From NCBI GenBank assembly GCA_020747065.1, contig JAGMVK010000001.1, positions 372,001 to 436,000 on the forward strand: a DNA stretch of 64,000 nucleotides, in the 5' to 3' direction. Numbering within the stretch: position 1 is the stretch's first letter; every line of letters starts with the position of its first letter. Below are positions 9,562 through 20,916 of the stretch, piece after piece. Origin of the DNA: Cadophora sp. MPI-SDFR-AT-0126 (taxonomy: Eukaryota > Ascomycota > Leotiomycetes > Helotiales > Ploettnerulaceae). The notes below the pieces were generated by a model that saw only the letters and a list, made by a program, of their open reading frames with translations, did no database searches and was not told the DNA's origin. Made by a program: the position numbers and the translations under genes.

Positions 9562-12500
9562 TGGCGCTCCTGAATCCTACCTTCATATTCGGGGTGATAG
9601 TGCTTGCATACCTCTCCTCGTTCATCCTATTCGCCGTTCTTCGAATTCTTACAGGCATTTCCATTCAGCGCATCGGATACTTTTCATTGAGACGACTGGC
9701 ATACACACCGAAAGATGGTATAAAGATTGAGATCCGTGGCTTGGGAGTGAATCTACACCGGCCTACCTTCGCACAACCAACATGGGTCAGCATCGTTCTC
9801 ACAGAGCTGGCGGTGACTGTCGATTTGAGGGCCGCAGATGGAGAGACGGGTGGCAGACATGAGGAGGAAACCAATGGGACCGTGGAGGGAGCAGATGGGC
9901 CAGCATGCGATTTCGAGCCAAAGAGGAAGCCCTTGTCGCGGACAGCCAGTTTTGGTCCCCCGCGAAGCAAGAGCTGGGAGAGGCTTACGAGTATCAAGGA
10001 ACGCATAAAGCGTCTGCATCGCAACATCAACTGGATACGTATGGTTGACGTGGTGGCTACAAATTCGTCTGTGACGGTCGTTGATGTGGGGCAAATACAA
10101 GTTGGAAGCTTTACCATGGCAGTGGACACTCGGCGCAAGATGGTTGATCGCGGGAGGATGTTCTCACATCTCAAGACTCCTAAGAAGGAACAACGGCCAG
10201 CAGAGTGGATGATCACCGTTCGAAGCGTTCTGTTCACTCCTGAGGGCAGAGATTCTTTGGAAGTGCTCGATCACGCAACCCTCAATATACATGGATTGCT
10301 TTACAAAGATTTGGATGGGCTACGAGATGCTGCTATCTCTCTCAAGCTGGGGAGAGTCCACATACCATATGACGATATCAGTACATGCATGAACAGGTAC
10401 AAAGGATGCCGAAGACTATATGTGCAGGAGACGCCAGATATGGAGGAAATCTCCGTTAAGGATCTTATTGAAGAACTTGACAGGCCTGGTAGCCGAGAGG
10501 AGAAGTTGGTCCAGACAGTCTCAGATTCCAAGGAGTTTGTGAGCTCTATCCTCCGAGGCATCAAGGAAGTCCAATTTGCCGTCAGTTTCGTTGGATTCAC
10601 AAAGAAGGTCACGTCCGTACAGCCTCATGGCACACCTATCTACTTAAATGCATCAATGAAGGAGGTTGGTGTTGATCTGCACCGATTGGACCAGAAGTCT
10701 CCTGCGCATCGGATGTATTTCTCATCCAAGGATGTTGCACATCAAGCATTGGTCGCTGCGCTTGCAATTTCTGTTGGCGTCGATGACGGTCATGGCAAGT
10801 CAGAGAGGCTGGCCTATATTCCAATGGCAACAACAACTGTACGGACAACGCTCCCGTCAAAAACCGTGGAGTTCGTCGCGAATAACAGTGCTGCTGAAAG
10901 GAATGCAAACATCCTCTTTGCAAATGTTGTCATTACCTCCCCTTCTGTTGATCTGGACCCAAAGCATCTCCCCTTGATATTGGCCCTGTCACACAAGAAT
11001 CCGAGATCTAGAAGCTCAACGCGGCCGCAGAAGCATGTCGTTATATCGAGACTGTTACCAAAAGCCAACGTCAAGTTTTCTATGCATGAGCCTGTCATTC
11101 GAATTGCCTTGCCTCCTGTCGAGAAAACCGCATCTGAAGACGATTTTGACCTGATCATCTCGTCGATATCGTCCGTATCACTGGATATAGAGTCTTCCCA
11201 CTCTGCGGTTGGAGAACTCCATTACAGTCTAGGCTCAACGTTGCGAGTACAGTCGCACGATCTTTATTATCAGACATCTTCTGGTGCCCATTTTGACTTG
11301 GTTCAAACCGAGTCTCTGGAGCTTAAGGTCCAGCTGAACGCAAACCCGGAGGTTCATGTTGTAGCTACAGGAAACCTTCAAACCTTTTCTATCCATATGA
11401 TCCGACCTGAGATCAGTGATGGCGTACGCCAGATTGTTCGCCAGCTGCGACTCAATGTAGAGCCCACAAAGAAGACACATGCCAAAACCTCTCGAGATCC
11501 AAACTTCATCCGAGCACTGCCCCCTTGGCTCTTACATTTCCAACTGTCAGGCTCTGATTTCAGCGCTGAGGTAGCCGGCGTGGACGAAGACATCTCCGAC
11601 GATACGAGAGGCATTGCACTGCAACTTGAGTCTTGGACAGCGGACTACAAAGCGTTAAAGGTAGACTCTTTGGACAGGAAATCCTCGCGGCGTCGGACAG
11701 GAAGTCGATCTTTGACGCCTGATCCGGAATTTTTCTTGAGCATGCCCAAATCTCCACGCAAAAAGCAGGAGCAGCATCCCACTGATGGTCGCCGGCTGGC
11801 TGTTCATGTTCGGGGTCTGGAAGCTTTCATTGTCGAGTCGACCGAGAAGTGGGAGCACGAGCCATTTGTTGCTATGCCACGTTTTGAGGTTGCAGTGTCC
11901 ACGTCCAGCGATGCTCAGGGGCCCGTCTTCCACGTAAATTCACACGTGCGGCAGCTTCTCGTTCAATATTCATTGTATCGACATTATGCTGTCGGCGTGG
12001 CCACGACGGTCTTACGAAAAGCATTTGTGCGCACGAAAGCCGATAGGGACGAAGAGCAAGCCCGTGTGGTAACAGCGTCTGTCTTTGATGGTGACCTACT
12101 GTCGCCTGTCAAATCTCCAGAAGATTTCTACACCCGGGACGCACCCGAATACCCTTTTACCGCAAAAGAGTTGGTCACTGTTGACTTCAAAGCGACGCTG
12201 GTCCAAGTCAAAGCGCAAATGCCGTCAGACCCAGCCATAATGTTACAAATATATGGCATGGAGGCCGGGCGACACAGGTGGTCAGCGCCCTTCCTACATT
12301 CCAAGCTTGCAAGACTGTACGCCGAAGCACCGAGAATGAAACGTGTCTGGGCAAGACTTGTAAGCATCAAGGGCTTGCGGACGGATTTACGTGAGAGTCG
12401 GAGGAAACACAGCAATGGGGAGACCTTGGATGAGAAGCTCATCGATCTTAACTCTGAAGCAATCAGACTCGCGGTTCCACATCAACTTGTCCTCCACAAA

Positions 12501-15500
12501 GTCTTCGACAACTTCGTCAACACTCTCAAGGCCGTACAGCAGCTCCATCATCGCTTCGTCACCGGCACGAACGAGTACATACTCAACAAAGGACCCGAAG
12601 GCCCAAAGCAATTGCCGAAGATCTCCATACGCAGCAGAGCTCTCCTTTTTGAGCTTGAGGATGGAGCATTTGAATGGAAGCTTGGAACGATCTATCGCAC
12701 TGGACTGGTGGAGCAGGCACAGCGTATTGCGCGCGATGCGGCCTTCAGAGTCAAGGCCAAAAAGATTGAGGATGAAGAAATGCGGAAAGACTCTTCTCGA
12801 TTCCGCAATAGATCTGCTCATCCACGAGGTCGCAGTACGCACAAGGACGCTATGGTACCGAAACGAAGCAAAAGCGAGGATCCAACCGTTCACGAGGCGC
12901 ATCATGCGCAATCTCATCGCGGCCGTAAGTTACGTTACGATCCCGAAGGTACTTGTGGAATAAGCTCTTCTGCCAAAATCTCGATTGGTGAGGCTCATGA
13001 GAGGCTTCAAAGACATAATTCTCAAAGCTGGAAGAGAAGGATTGACCGCATCTATAGCTTGGCGAAGAGCGGCATGAAGGACATCCGTGGGGTCTTTTGG
13101 GGGCCCGATCAACTGCCCGACGACATGGAAGATTCTGAGAATATTCTCGAGGTCCCACAACGACCAGCACTGATGGCTACGCTAATCAGTGACCTCCACA
13201 TCACTATCGAAAAGCCATCGTTTCCTATGCATCAGCTGCCAGATTTTATTCACCGCGTTGGGAAAGGAATGCCGTATGACATGAAATACTCGCTTCTGAT
13301 CCCTATGCATGTACAGATAGACATGGGAGAAGCTCGCATAACGCTGCGAGATTATCCTTTGCCTCTCTTGCATGTTCCCGCCATAAAGCCTGGACAATCT
13401 CCACGCCTTCCTGCTTGGTCTCTCAAGTCAGATTTCGTTATCGCTGAAGAGTTCCGCGGCCCAGAATCGACAAGGCATGTGATGGTAGATGTTGTCCCCG
13501 CAGTGAAGTGCCAAACCGGAAGCGCACGGGCTGGTGGATTTGCAATTGACGTTCGGAGAACTGTTTCACCAGTCAAGTCTTACTCGGATATCAAGGTGGA
13601 TATTAATACTGGATTTCCGACAAGAATCACCTGGGGTGCTTCTTACCAGCCAGCAATTCAAGACATGATGATGGTGATCGAGACATTTACCAAGCCACAA
13701 GTCGACCCCTCCGATAGAACTGGATTCTGGGATAAGATTCGACTCAGCTTCCACTCTCGCGTCAGTGTTGCATGGAAAGGAGACGGCGATGTCCATCTCA
13801 TGCTCAAAGGAACCCGCGATCCTTATGTGGTAACTGGTGATGGGGCAGGTTTCCTCATGTGCTGGCGAAACGACGTACGCTGGAACATCTGTCGCGAGGA
13901 AGATCCAAGGAAGTTCATGACCGTTGACAGCGGCGAGTACATTCTTGCAGTCCCAGATTTCAGTCACCAAGCACGCAATATATCGAAACACGATCGAGAT
14001 AGCGACAGCATGACCAGCGTCGACAGTTTCAAGCGAGGTGCGGCCTTTAAAAAGGTCGTCATGAAACTCTCCGGAAATGTTCAATGGCTCGTTGGCTTGA
14101 TGTTTGAGAGGAATCTAAGGCAAGAAGGGAAACGGTCGTTCGATTTCGAACCCCATTACAATGTCATTTTGAAAGAACCACATTTCGCCAAAGCACCGCC
14201 CGGCCTCGAGTATGATGCTTTCCGAGGCTTCCGAAGTCACCACATTCATATGTCGATTGCTGTCAAAGCACCCGTCAATCGCGAGTGGTCGGTATCAAAT
14301 CTGGAAAAGTCGAACAGCTACAACACCGTCCATCTCACACCTCGATTCTTTTCCCACTTTTTTGCTTGGTGGTCCATGTTTAATGGTACAATGTCGCTCC
14401 CGATTCGACAAGGAGCATTATGGCCGGGCATTGAGAAGTCAAGCAAGAAATTCGGCCGACATCTTGCTACAATCAAGTACAATTTGTTGTTGGCGCCGCT
14501 CTTCATCAGCCACATTTACAAACATAAGGATGCAGAAGATTACTCTGCAGATGTAGTGTCGGCAACCGGACTAAAGATGAGGCTTGATAGTTTCATGCTA
14601 GATATGCATCAACGACGTGAAGAGTTTCCCACTCACGATAAGGGCCGCAAAACACAAGGAAAGACCACCGCTATGAAGATGCATCAAGCACAACTCGACT
14701 TGCTGTCTGCCGATATCCGTGCCATCACAGCAAGCATCGCAGGTACAACACCTGAAGACCTTCAGAAGGCATCAGCCCCAACTCTTGTATCTCAGTTGGA
14801 CACGCCCTCCACGGACCTCTCCCATTTCGAAATACCAGATAACGATTTCAGTTGGATCGATATGGATGACTTTGTCGAGTTGGACTGGATACTGCCTTCC
14901 GAAGCAAATCCGGAAACTAAAATCATGCCGCTAGCATATGCTCCTCGCTTCACCTATTTCCGTCAGACCGACCACGGTGACAGCATCTCGGGCGATCCAG
15001 ACAGAACCAGCCCATTTGGACACGAGAACACGCATTTCTGTATCATGAGCAAAGACGATGATCCTCGCCGCGTGCAGTGCCAACTTATCCAGTCTCGCCT
15101 AAATCAACTGGAAAAGCAGATGGAAGCCCATAGCCAGGCAGTTGAAGACGCCGAGCTTGAATGTGTTCGGGATGACACCAATACCTCGCTTAGGGCTAAT
15201 TTCGAACAGCTGAACAAGCATGGTACTTTCTTGCGAGACAAGAGACTCTTCTTGGAGTCTATGCTACGACGTATGGCGATGCGTATCCACACGGATGAGA
15301 AACGGGCGGTACCTGATGGAGATGCCGATGTCGACAGTGATGGTGAAAGCGCGTCACCCAAACAGTACGATGCAGCAGCGGAGGGAATGGATACAAATCC
15401 TGGGGCGGATTTCATCAGTGATTTCAATAATCGATTCGTCATCCACAACATGCAGCTGAAATGGAACAATCTTCTGAGGAACATTATTCTTCGCTACATC

Positions 15501-18383
15501 CACCAAGTCAGCCAAAGGCGTGGCTTTGTGTACTATTTGTCCAGACGGGCTGTCAAGTTTATCCTTGATATTGTCGATGAACAAAACAAAGCCAAAACTG
15601 CCAAGCCGACTACAACGCCGGAGACGGATGATTCTGATCGTAGTCCTTCGCCAGAAGCTCCAAACTGCGAGCCTGGATCTCGAGATGTTGAAGATCGCAT
15701 CAATGAACTCCTCGCCGATGGCAGAGACTTCGTCAATGCTGATGATCCCAAGGGTCCGAGAAAAGAGCCAGAGAAGACCCAAAGGGTTTCTTCCGACAAT
15801 CTGCATGCCGGAATTGGACGAGAATTTATGCCGCAGAACAGCTACCACCTCCGGCTCATCGCCCCTCAAATCCAGCTCCAAAGCGAAAAGAATTCAAAAG
15901 CTGTGGTCCTGGTAACAGCCAAGGGTATGGAAGGGAAGGTAGTCGAAGTGATGGATAAAGATCGCATCTTTGACGATGTCAGCGGTCTCGTGCAGCGACG
16001 TTTTTCTGTCGAAATGGACAGCACTCAGTTCTTCGTGACGCACCAGAAATGGTTCTCCTCGCAACTCCTCTCCATGTATTCAGGAAACCACTACGGAGTT
16101 CCAGCTGGATCCGTCTGGCCTCCATGGGTGCCGATGGAAGTCATGTTCGACTTCAAAGTGGATCCTTTCGGATTCAAGCGTATCGTCCAGAAGACGTCCG
16201 CGACTCTGGTCTACGAAAAGTACAACACTTTACGACTTAAGTACAATGACGAACTCAGCAGCGAGGGAACTCATGTCGCAGCTACGAACAAGGTTGAAAG
16301 CCGAATGGATCATCTCTACGTCGAATTTCCACAAATATTTGCCATCTGTAATTCAGCACAGTATTACGCCATGTATATCATCGTCATGGATTTGCTCATG
16401 TACAGCGAGCCACTGGAGAAAACAAGAAACGAACGCTTGGAAAAGATAATGCTTGCGTCTGATTTCAGTGACCTGCGAGGGGCTCCAGAAATGGTCATAC
16501 GCTTACAGGAACGGATTAGGCAGCTGCAAGAAATCAAGATACAATTCCAGATCAACTCAAAGTTTCTGGACACGAAAGGCTGGGAAGATAGGCTTGCTCT
16601 GGACAGAGACCTGACAAGTTGTGAAGACGAGCTGTTCTTTATGATGAAAGCTATCACCTCATCCCAAAGAAAGTACGATGCTACTCAGACAAGCGGGTTG
16701 CTCAGATGGATCATATCATCTGATCAAATCGTATGGCATCTCATACGTGACAACAACGAGCCGCTCATGGAATTTCAGCTCCAGCACGCTGAATACGACC
16801 GAGTAGACAACTCAGACGGATCACACGCGAACAATATGAGCATTGGGAAGATCGTTGGTCTTAACCTTCTCCCAGATGCGATCTATCCAGAAATGTTTGC
16901 TCCATATTCAGACGCTGAGCGTGGAGTCTTCAATGAGGGTGAAAATCACCAAATGTTGAGTGTGAAGTGGAATATGCTCGAGGCAATTGCCGGTATCCCG
17001 GTCATGGACCATTTCGAGGTCAACCTCTTTCCCATGAAGATCCAACTTGAACGAGAGGTTGGAAAACGGCTTTTTGACTACATGTTCCCGGGTTCAAACG
17101 ATACAAAGAGCAAATCACCATTCATGGTCAAGCACATGCAGCCAGTTGAGGACGACGAAGAGGATGACGATAGCTCGCTGAAAACTAAACGGCCTAGTAC
17201 CGTGGCGGGAGACAAGTTTGACGGGGACCCTAGCAGGAGAGCGGGATCACTGGAGCTTCGCCTTCGACCGACGATGCACTCAGAAGCCCGACCCAGCACA
17301 GCTATTGCGCGCAAAAATAAGGCTTCTAGCCTTCATTCACGCGAAGATGGCCATCACTTCCGAATATTTCAATCGAGCAGCAAGAACTCTTCCAGCTCCC
17401 GGAATCTGAGTGCGAAATCCCTGAGCAAAAAGGCGTCAATTGAGAGCTTGCAATCCAGTATCAACTCGCGACAAACTTTGGGACGATCGTCAACCATAGC
17501 GTCTGGTCACGAGAGCCAATCAATCAATGGAGATGCAAAGCCCAAACGATTCGGCATTCATCGAAACTCTGGTAAAAAGGAAAGGCCATCAGATGACCTG
17601 ACTGAGATGATGTCTCGAGCATCCGAGTACATGACTCTTGCATATGTTAAACTGACGAGTGTGGTGCTTTGTCTGAGTTACAAAGGGAAGGGAGAGCGAA
17701 ACATCGAAGACGTGCACGATTTCGTCTTCCGTCTTCCTGAAATCGAATACCGAAATAAGACTTGGTCAAATCTTGACCTTGCCCTCGCTCTCAAGAAAGA
17801 CGTCATCCGTGCCTTGATCTCCCATACGGGCGCCATCATCGGGAACAAGTTCAGCAGACATCGCCCTACTACTGCTCAGCAACACCGGCTTCGAGAGCTT
17901 GCAACAAGCAGTATGCTGCTGAACCCGTCTAGTCAAGATAATTCACATGACAACAGTGACGCAAGCAGCAGTATGTTTGGTACAAGCCCTATTGCGAGAT
18001 CCGATCGATCCAGAAGCCCTCGAAGATCCTTCACATCGAGCAATAATGGCCAACTTGACAGGACCCCAAGCAACTCTAGTAGTGTCCTGTCAATACAATC
18101 GAGTGGTCGGTCGCAGACTTTTCCAGCTTCGTTGATGATGACCCCGGCGAACAGGGTCAATGATCGATCAGAAAGCATCGCAGACAGCGAAAAGACCGGG
18201 TCGAAGAGCACAAAGAGTAATGATGGAGGCTTTGTGGCTTCTACGCTTGGTCGTCTGAAGAAAAAGGAGCGAGAGAGCTCCCCAGGTTTGATTGGAGGGC
18301 ACGTAGACGACAGCGAGGAGATGTCGAAGAAGAAGAAGGGTCTCAAGACGATCCTTGGCGGGCTGAACAAGCACGGTAATTGA
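9561..18383 (+). CDS. fmp27: FMP27/Hobbit/BLTP2-type bridge-like lipid transfer protein
   Basis: A single uninterrupted frame of 2940 residues. The N-terminus has a membrane anchor (about residues 6-35, IFGVIVLAYLSSFILFAVL) followed by the chorein-like start of the repeating beta-groove. The three family signatures are present in order: the GFWDK domain (TGFWDKIRLSFHSRV, near residue 1385), the SW domain (EWSVSNLEKSNSYNTVHLTP, near 1575) and the WPPW motif (GSVWPPWVPMEVMFDF, near 2183). Coiled coils lie near 1820-1910. A Ser-rich disordered tail from about 2550 ends in Lys-rich sequence. Yeast Fmp27 and Ypr117w, animal Hobbit/BLTP2 and plant SABRE are long tubes that move phospholipid between ER and plasma membrane at contact sites. 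Length fits the family (2600-3000). The lack of introns across 8.8 kb is notable but the frame is clean. Confidence 0.95.
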   Translation: MALLNPTFIFGVIVLAYLSSFILFAVLRILTGISIQRIGYFSLRRLAYTPKDGIKIEIRGLGVNLHRPTFAQPTWVSIVLTELAVTVDLRAADGETGGRHEEETNGTVEGADGPACDFEPKRKPLSRTASFGPPRSKSWERLTSIKERIKRLHRNINWIRMVDVVATNSSVTVVDVGQIQVGSFTMAVDTRRKMVDRGRMFSHLKTPKKEQRPAEWMITVRSVLFTPEGRDSLEVLDHATLNIHGLLYKDLDGLRDAAISLKLGRVHIPYDDISTCMNRYKGCRRLYVQETPDMEEISVKDLIEELDRPGSREEKLVQTVSDSKEFVSSILRGIKEVQFAVSFVGFTKKVTSVQPHGTPIYLNASMKEVGVDLHRLDQKSPAHRMYFSSKDVAHQALVAALAISVGVDDGHGKSERLAYIPMATTTVRTTLPSKTVEFVANNSAAERNANILFANVVITSPSVDLDPKHLPLILALSHKNPRSRSSTRPQKHVVISRLLPKANVKFSMHEPVIRIALPPVEKTASEDDFDLIISSISSVSLDIESSHSAVGELHYSLGSTLRVQSHDLYYQTSSGAHFDLVQTESLELKVQLNANPEVHVVATGNLQTFSIHMIRPEISDGVRQIVRQLRLNVEPTKKTHAKTSRDPNFIRALPPWLLHFQLSGSDFSAEVAGVDEDISDDTRGIALQLESWTADYKALKVDSLDRKSSRRRTGSRSLTPDPEFFLSMPKSPRKKQEQHPTDGRRLAVHVRGLEAFIVESTEKWEHEPFVAMPRFEVAVSTSSDAQGPVFHVNSHVRQLLVQYSLYRHYAVGVATTVLRKAFVRTKADRDEEQARVVTASVFDGDLLSPVKSPEDFYTRDAPEYPFTAKELVTVDFKATLVQVKAQMPSDPAIMLQIYGMEAGRHRWSAPFLHSKLARLYAEAPRMKRVWARLVSIKGLRTDLRESRRKHSNGETLDEKLIDLNSEAIRLAVPHQLVLHKVFDNFVNTLKAVQQLHHRFVTGTNEYILNKGPEGPKQLPKISIRSRALLFELEDGAFEWKLGTIYRTGLVEQAQRIARDAAFRVKAKKIEDEEMRKDSSRFRNRSAHPRGRSTHKDAMVPKRSKSEDPTVHEAHHAQSHRGRKLRYDPEGTCGISSSAKISIGEAHERLQRHNSQSWKRRIDRIYSLAKSGMKDIRGVFWGPDQLPDDMEDSENILEVPQRPALMATLISDLHITIEKPSFPMHQLPDFIHRVGKGMPYDMKYSLLIPMHVQIDMGEARITLRDYPLPLLHVPAIKPGQSPRLPAWSLKSDFVIAEEFRGPESTRHVMVDVVPAVKCQTGSARAGGFAIDVRRTVSPVKSYSDIKVDINTGFPTRITWGASYQPAIQDMMMVIETFTKPQVDPSDRTGFWDKIRLSFHSRVSVAWKGDGDVHLMLKGTRDPYVVTGDGAGFLMCWRNDVRWNICREEDPRKFMTVDSGEYILAVPDFSHQARNISKHDRDSDSMTSVDSFKRGAAFKKVVMKLSGNVQWLVGLMFERNLRQEGKRSFDFEPHYNVILKEPHFAKAPPGLEYDAFRGFRSHHIHMSIAVKAPVNREWSVSNLEKSNSYNTVHLTPRFFSHFFAWWSMFNGTMSLPIRQGALWPGIEKSSKKFGRHLATIKYNLLLAPLFISHIYKHKDAEDYSADVVSATGLKMRLDSFMLDMHQRREEFPTHDKGRKTQGKTTAMKMHQAQLDLLSADIRAITASIAGTTPEDLQKASAPTLVSQLDTPSTDLSHFEIPDNDFSWIDMDDFVELDWILPSEANPETKIMPLAYAPRFTYFRQTDHGDSISGDPDRTSPFGHENTHFCIMSKDDDPRRVQCQLIQSRLNQLEKQMEAHSQAVEDAELECVRDDTNTSLRANFEQLNKHGTFLRDKRLFLESMLRRMAMRIHTDEKRAVPDGDADVDSDGESASPKQYDAAAEGMDTNPGADFISDFNNRFVIHNMQLKWNNLLRNIILRYIHQVSQRRGFVYYLSRRAVKFILDIVDEQNKAKTAKPTTTPETDDSDRSPSPEAPNCEPGSRDVEDRINELLADGRDFVNADDPKGPRKEPEKTQRVSSDNLHAGIGREFMPQNSYHLRLIAPQIQLQSEKNSKAVVLVTAKGMEGKVVEVMDKDRIFDDVSGLVQRRFSVEMDSTQFFVTHQKWFSSQLLSMYSGNHYGVPAGSVWPPWVPMEVMFDFKVDPFGFKRIVQKTSATLVYEKYNTLRLKYNDELSSEGTHVAATNKVESRMDHLYVEFPQIFAICNSAQYYAMYIIVMDLLMYSEPLEKTRNERLEKIMLASDFSDLRGAPEMVIRLQERIRQLQEIKIQFQINSKFLDTKGWEDRLALDRDLTSCEDELFFMMKAITSSQRKYDATQTSGLLRWIISSDQIVWHLIRDNNEPLMEFQLQHAEYDRVDNSDGSHANNMSIGKIVGLNLLPDAIYPEMFAPYSDAERGVFNEGENHQMLSVKWNMLEAIAGIPVMDHFEVNLFPMKIQLEREVGKRLFDYMFPGSNDTKSKSPFMVKHMQPVEDDEEDDDSSLKTKRPSTVAGDKFDGDPSRRAGSLELRLRPTMHSEARPSTAIARKNKASSLHSREDGHHFRIFQSSSKNSSSSRNLSAKSLSKKASIESLQSSINSRQTLGRSSTIASGHESQSINGDAKPKRFGIHRNSGKKERPSDDLTEMMSRASEYMTLAYVKLTSVVLCLSYKGKGERNIEDVHDFVFRLPEIEYRNKTWSNLDLALALKKDVIRALISHTGAIIGNKFSRHRPTTAQQHRLRELATSSMLLNPSSQDNSHDNSDASSSMFGTSPIARSDRSRSPRRSFTSSNNGQLDRTPSNSSSVLSIQSSGRSQTFPASLMMTPANRVNDRSESIADSEKTGSKSTKSNDGGFVASTLGRLKKKERESSPGLIGGHVDDSEEMSKKKKGLKTILGGLNKHGN

Positions 18384-19151
18384 TACCATCACATAACGTT
18401 CTTTTGTACAATATACTTGGTGTTTGGGAGGTGGACCCAGAAGCCTCAAAGGAGGTTGTGTAGGACTGAGGGGAAAAGGCATGGCCTTCGCGGAATGAAA
18501 CATGCATGGGTGGCGTTACGGAGCGACGAATCATAACGGAGATTCATCTTGGAGGTTTTGTTTGTTAGATTATAGTATATAGCTGAGATGGTTATTGAAA
18601 CCAGGAGAGAGATATGAATGATATGGTGTCGAGTATAGGCAAGGATTTGGTTTCCTCCCGCGATCCTTCTGCCATCGCATGTTCAAGACGTAACAAGAGT
18701 TTGTCAACACTACTTGAGCACTCTTGAGATACCATTGCCTAAAAAAAGTTCCTACCTGTCACTACTCTTCCACGTTATCTTCACATCTACGTCTTTTCAG
18801 TGACGATCTCTGTGCTCGCCAAGCTGAGATCCAGGTACAATCTTGGGACCTGCCTTATCCGGCTAAAAAGTAAATTTGGCAGCTTCCTGTTCCGCGTTGA
18901 AGTTTCGCGATACCCCTCTTTCGCAAGCATGACATACCGGCTTGTAATCGGTATGCCGTCGCCAGGATGCGCGGGGTATCTGTAAGACTTTCCAATGAGG
19001 CTGTGGTGAAGTCATCGATACAAGATATTGAGTTTGCGCCAGAGGCTGGGTCCCTTGATGATGGGAAAAGCTTTAAATGGACGTCAGGGCGCTGAGTTCA
19101 AGGTTTACTTTGATCAGTCTAGGAATCTCACTTTCTTGGATTTCATAAGTT
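18384..19151. other. Intergenic
   Basis: Holds the 3' UTR of the lipid-transfer gene and the promoter of the peptidase gene. No coding frame, RNA gene or repeat was recognised in these 768 bases. Confidence 0.6.
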
Positions 19152-20916
19152 ATGATTTCCTCATCTTGGACAGCAGCAACGCTGCTCCTCCCCTTCCTCC
19201 CCTACACATCCGCAACATACCCTTCAAGCACAGCCACCAACGCTACTATCCCCATCCCCACCTCACCCTGCGACATCACACCCGTAACAGCATGGCCGTC
19301 CGAGCTCCCAGGCGTGCCCTACACATCGCAACCTCCAGACGCAGAACTGACTTCCATCCTGGAACAAGTCGACCCTCTACGCATCCAGGCCATCATCGAG
19401 AGGCTCGTCTCCTTTGGGACGCGCCACACGCAGAGCTCACAGACTGATCCTGAACGAGGAATCGGTGCGTCGAGGGATTGGATTCTGAAGGAATATCAGG
19501 GCTATGCGGAACAGAGCGATGGGTTTATGACGGTCGAGTTGCAGAGTTATGTGCAGGGTGTTGGGGGCAGGATTTCGGCGCCGACGAATATTAGGTATTC
19601 TTGCTCTGAGCGATATTTTGGTCTCAATGATGAGGAGATGAGAATTATTTTTGAGGAACAATGTGCTAATTTCTGTACAGCAATATCATCGCTACGCTGA
19701 AAGGGAGTAGCGAACCAGAACGGATTGTGGTCATGAGGTTTGTTGACGCTTCAAGCGACTTTCCATTCAGAACCGAACTGACGAAAGGAAACAGCGGACA
19801 TTACGACTCCAGAAACACAAATGTCAGCAATTCTGTAGACGACGCTCCTGGAGCCGACGACGAGTAAGTCGAGACTTCTCCTTCGCTCATTCTCCAGACA
19901 AATGAACTGACAAGCTATCAGCGCTTCAGGAGTAGCCATAGCCATGGAGCTGGCCCGCATTATGGCCACTCACCGACCAGTCGCAACAATCAAGTTCGCC
20001 GCCGTAGCAGGCGAAGAACAAGGTCTACTAGGCTCAACCTACATGGCTCAAACTCTCGCCAACGCCTCAGCCAATGTGCAAGGGATGTGGACGAATGATA
20101 TTGTTGGCTCGCCCATCGGCGACGACGGGAAGAACCAGGTGAGCGGACTTTCTTCACAGCCCCTGTCCTTGAACTTTCCGATAGAAAGAACAATGTGTCG
20201 GAAACTCGAAATGCAAGTCACATCCAGAAGACAGTAGTATTAACCTGCCTTCAAAGTCCAACATAATCCGACTCTTCGCCCAAGGCGTCCCAACAAACGA
20301 GTCCACCTCGCGAGCAGCTCAGCGCCTCTCCATAGGCGGCGAAAACGACTCCCCAGCCCGCCAACTCGCCCGCTTCACCGTCGACGTAGCAAGCAATGCC
20401 CTCACAGGAATGCAAGTCGAGACCGTCTACCGCGCCGACCGCTACCTCCGCGGCGGCGACCACCTCCCCTTCCTAGCAGCCGGCTACGCCGCGAACAGGT
20501 TCACCGAACCCCGCGAGGATTTCGCACACCAGCATCAAGACGTGCGAGTCGAGAACGGGACGCAATTCGGTGATCTGGCGGAGTTCTGCGATTTCTATTA
20601 TATTTCGAGAGTGGGCAAGGTGACGGGGGCGGCGGCGTGGAGTCTTGCGCAGGGGCCGGACGGGCCGAAGAATGTCACTGTTGATACGGCGGGACTGACG
20701 AATGATAGTTTGTTGAGGTGGAGGGGCGTGAGTGGTGCGGTTGGGTATGAGGTTCTGTGGAGGGGCACGGATGAGAGTGTTTGGAGGGGGGTGGTTGATG
20801 TGGGGGATGTGGAGAGTGCGACGGTGGGGATTAGTAAGGATAATGTTGAGTTTGGGGTGAGGAGTGTGGGTGGGAATGGGTATAAGAGTCCGGCTGTTTT
20901 CCCGTTTCCTGGGTAG
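19152..20916 (+). CDS. Secreted M28 metallo-aminopeptidase with C-terminal FnIII-like domain
   Basis: Five exons: 19152-19594, 19681-19737, 19795-19863, 19922-20138 and 20257-20916, giving 481 residues. The N-terminus is a signal peptide ([18 protein letters not shown]). The M28 zinc site is complete: His169 in SGHYDSR, Asp188/189 in PGADDDASG, the Glu221-Glu222 pair in AGEEQG (general base and ligand), Asp249 in TNDIVG, and His331 in GGDHLPF. These co-catalytic ligands bind two zinc ions and release N-terminal amino acids. From about residue 385 a beta-rich segment ([18 protein letters not shown]) resembles a fibronectin type III domain, seen in many fungal M28 proteins. The likely role is extracellular peptide scavenging. 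Intron 4 has two candidate acceptors; 20256 is used because it restores the frame at [10 protein letters not shown]. Confidence 0.88.
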
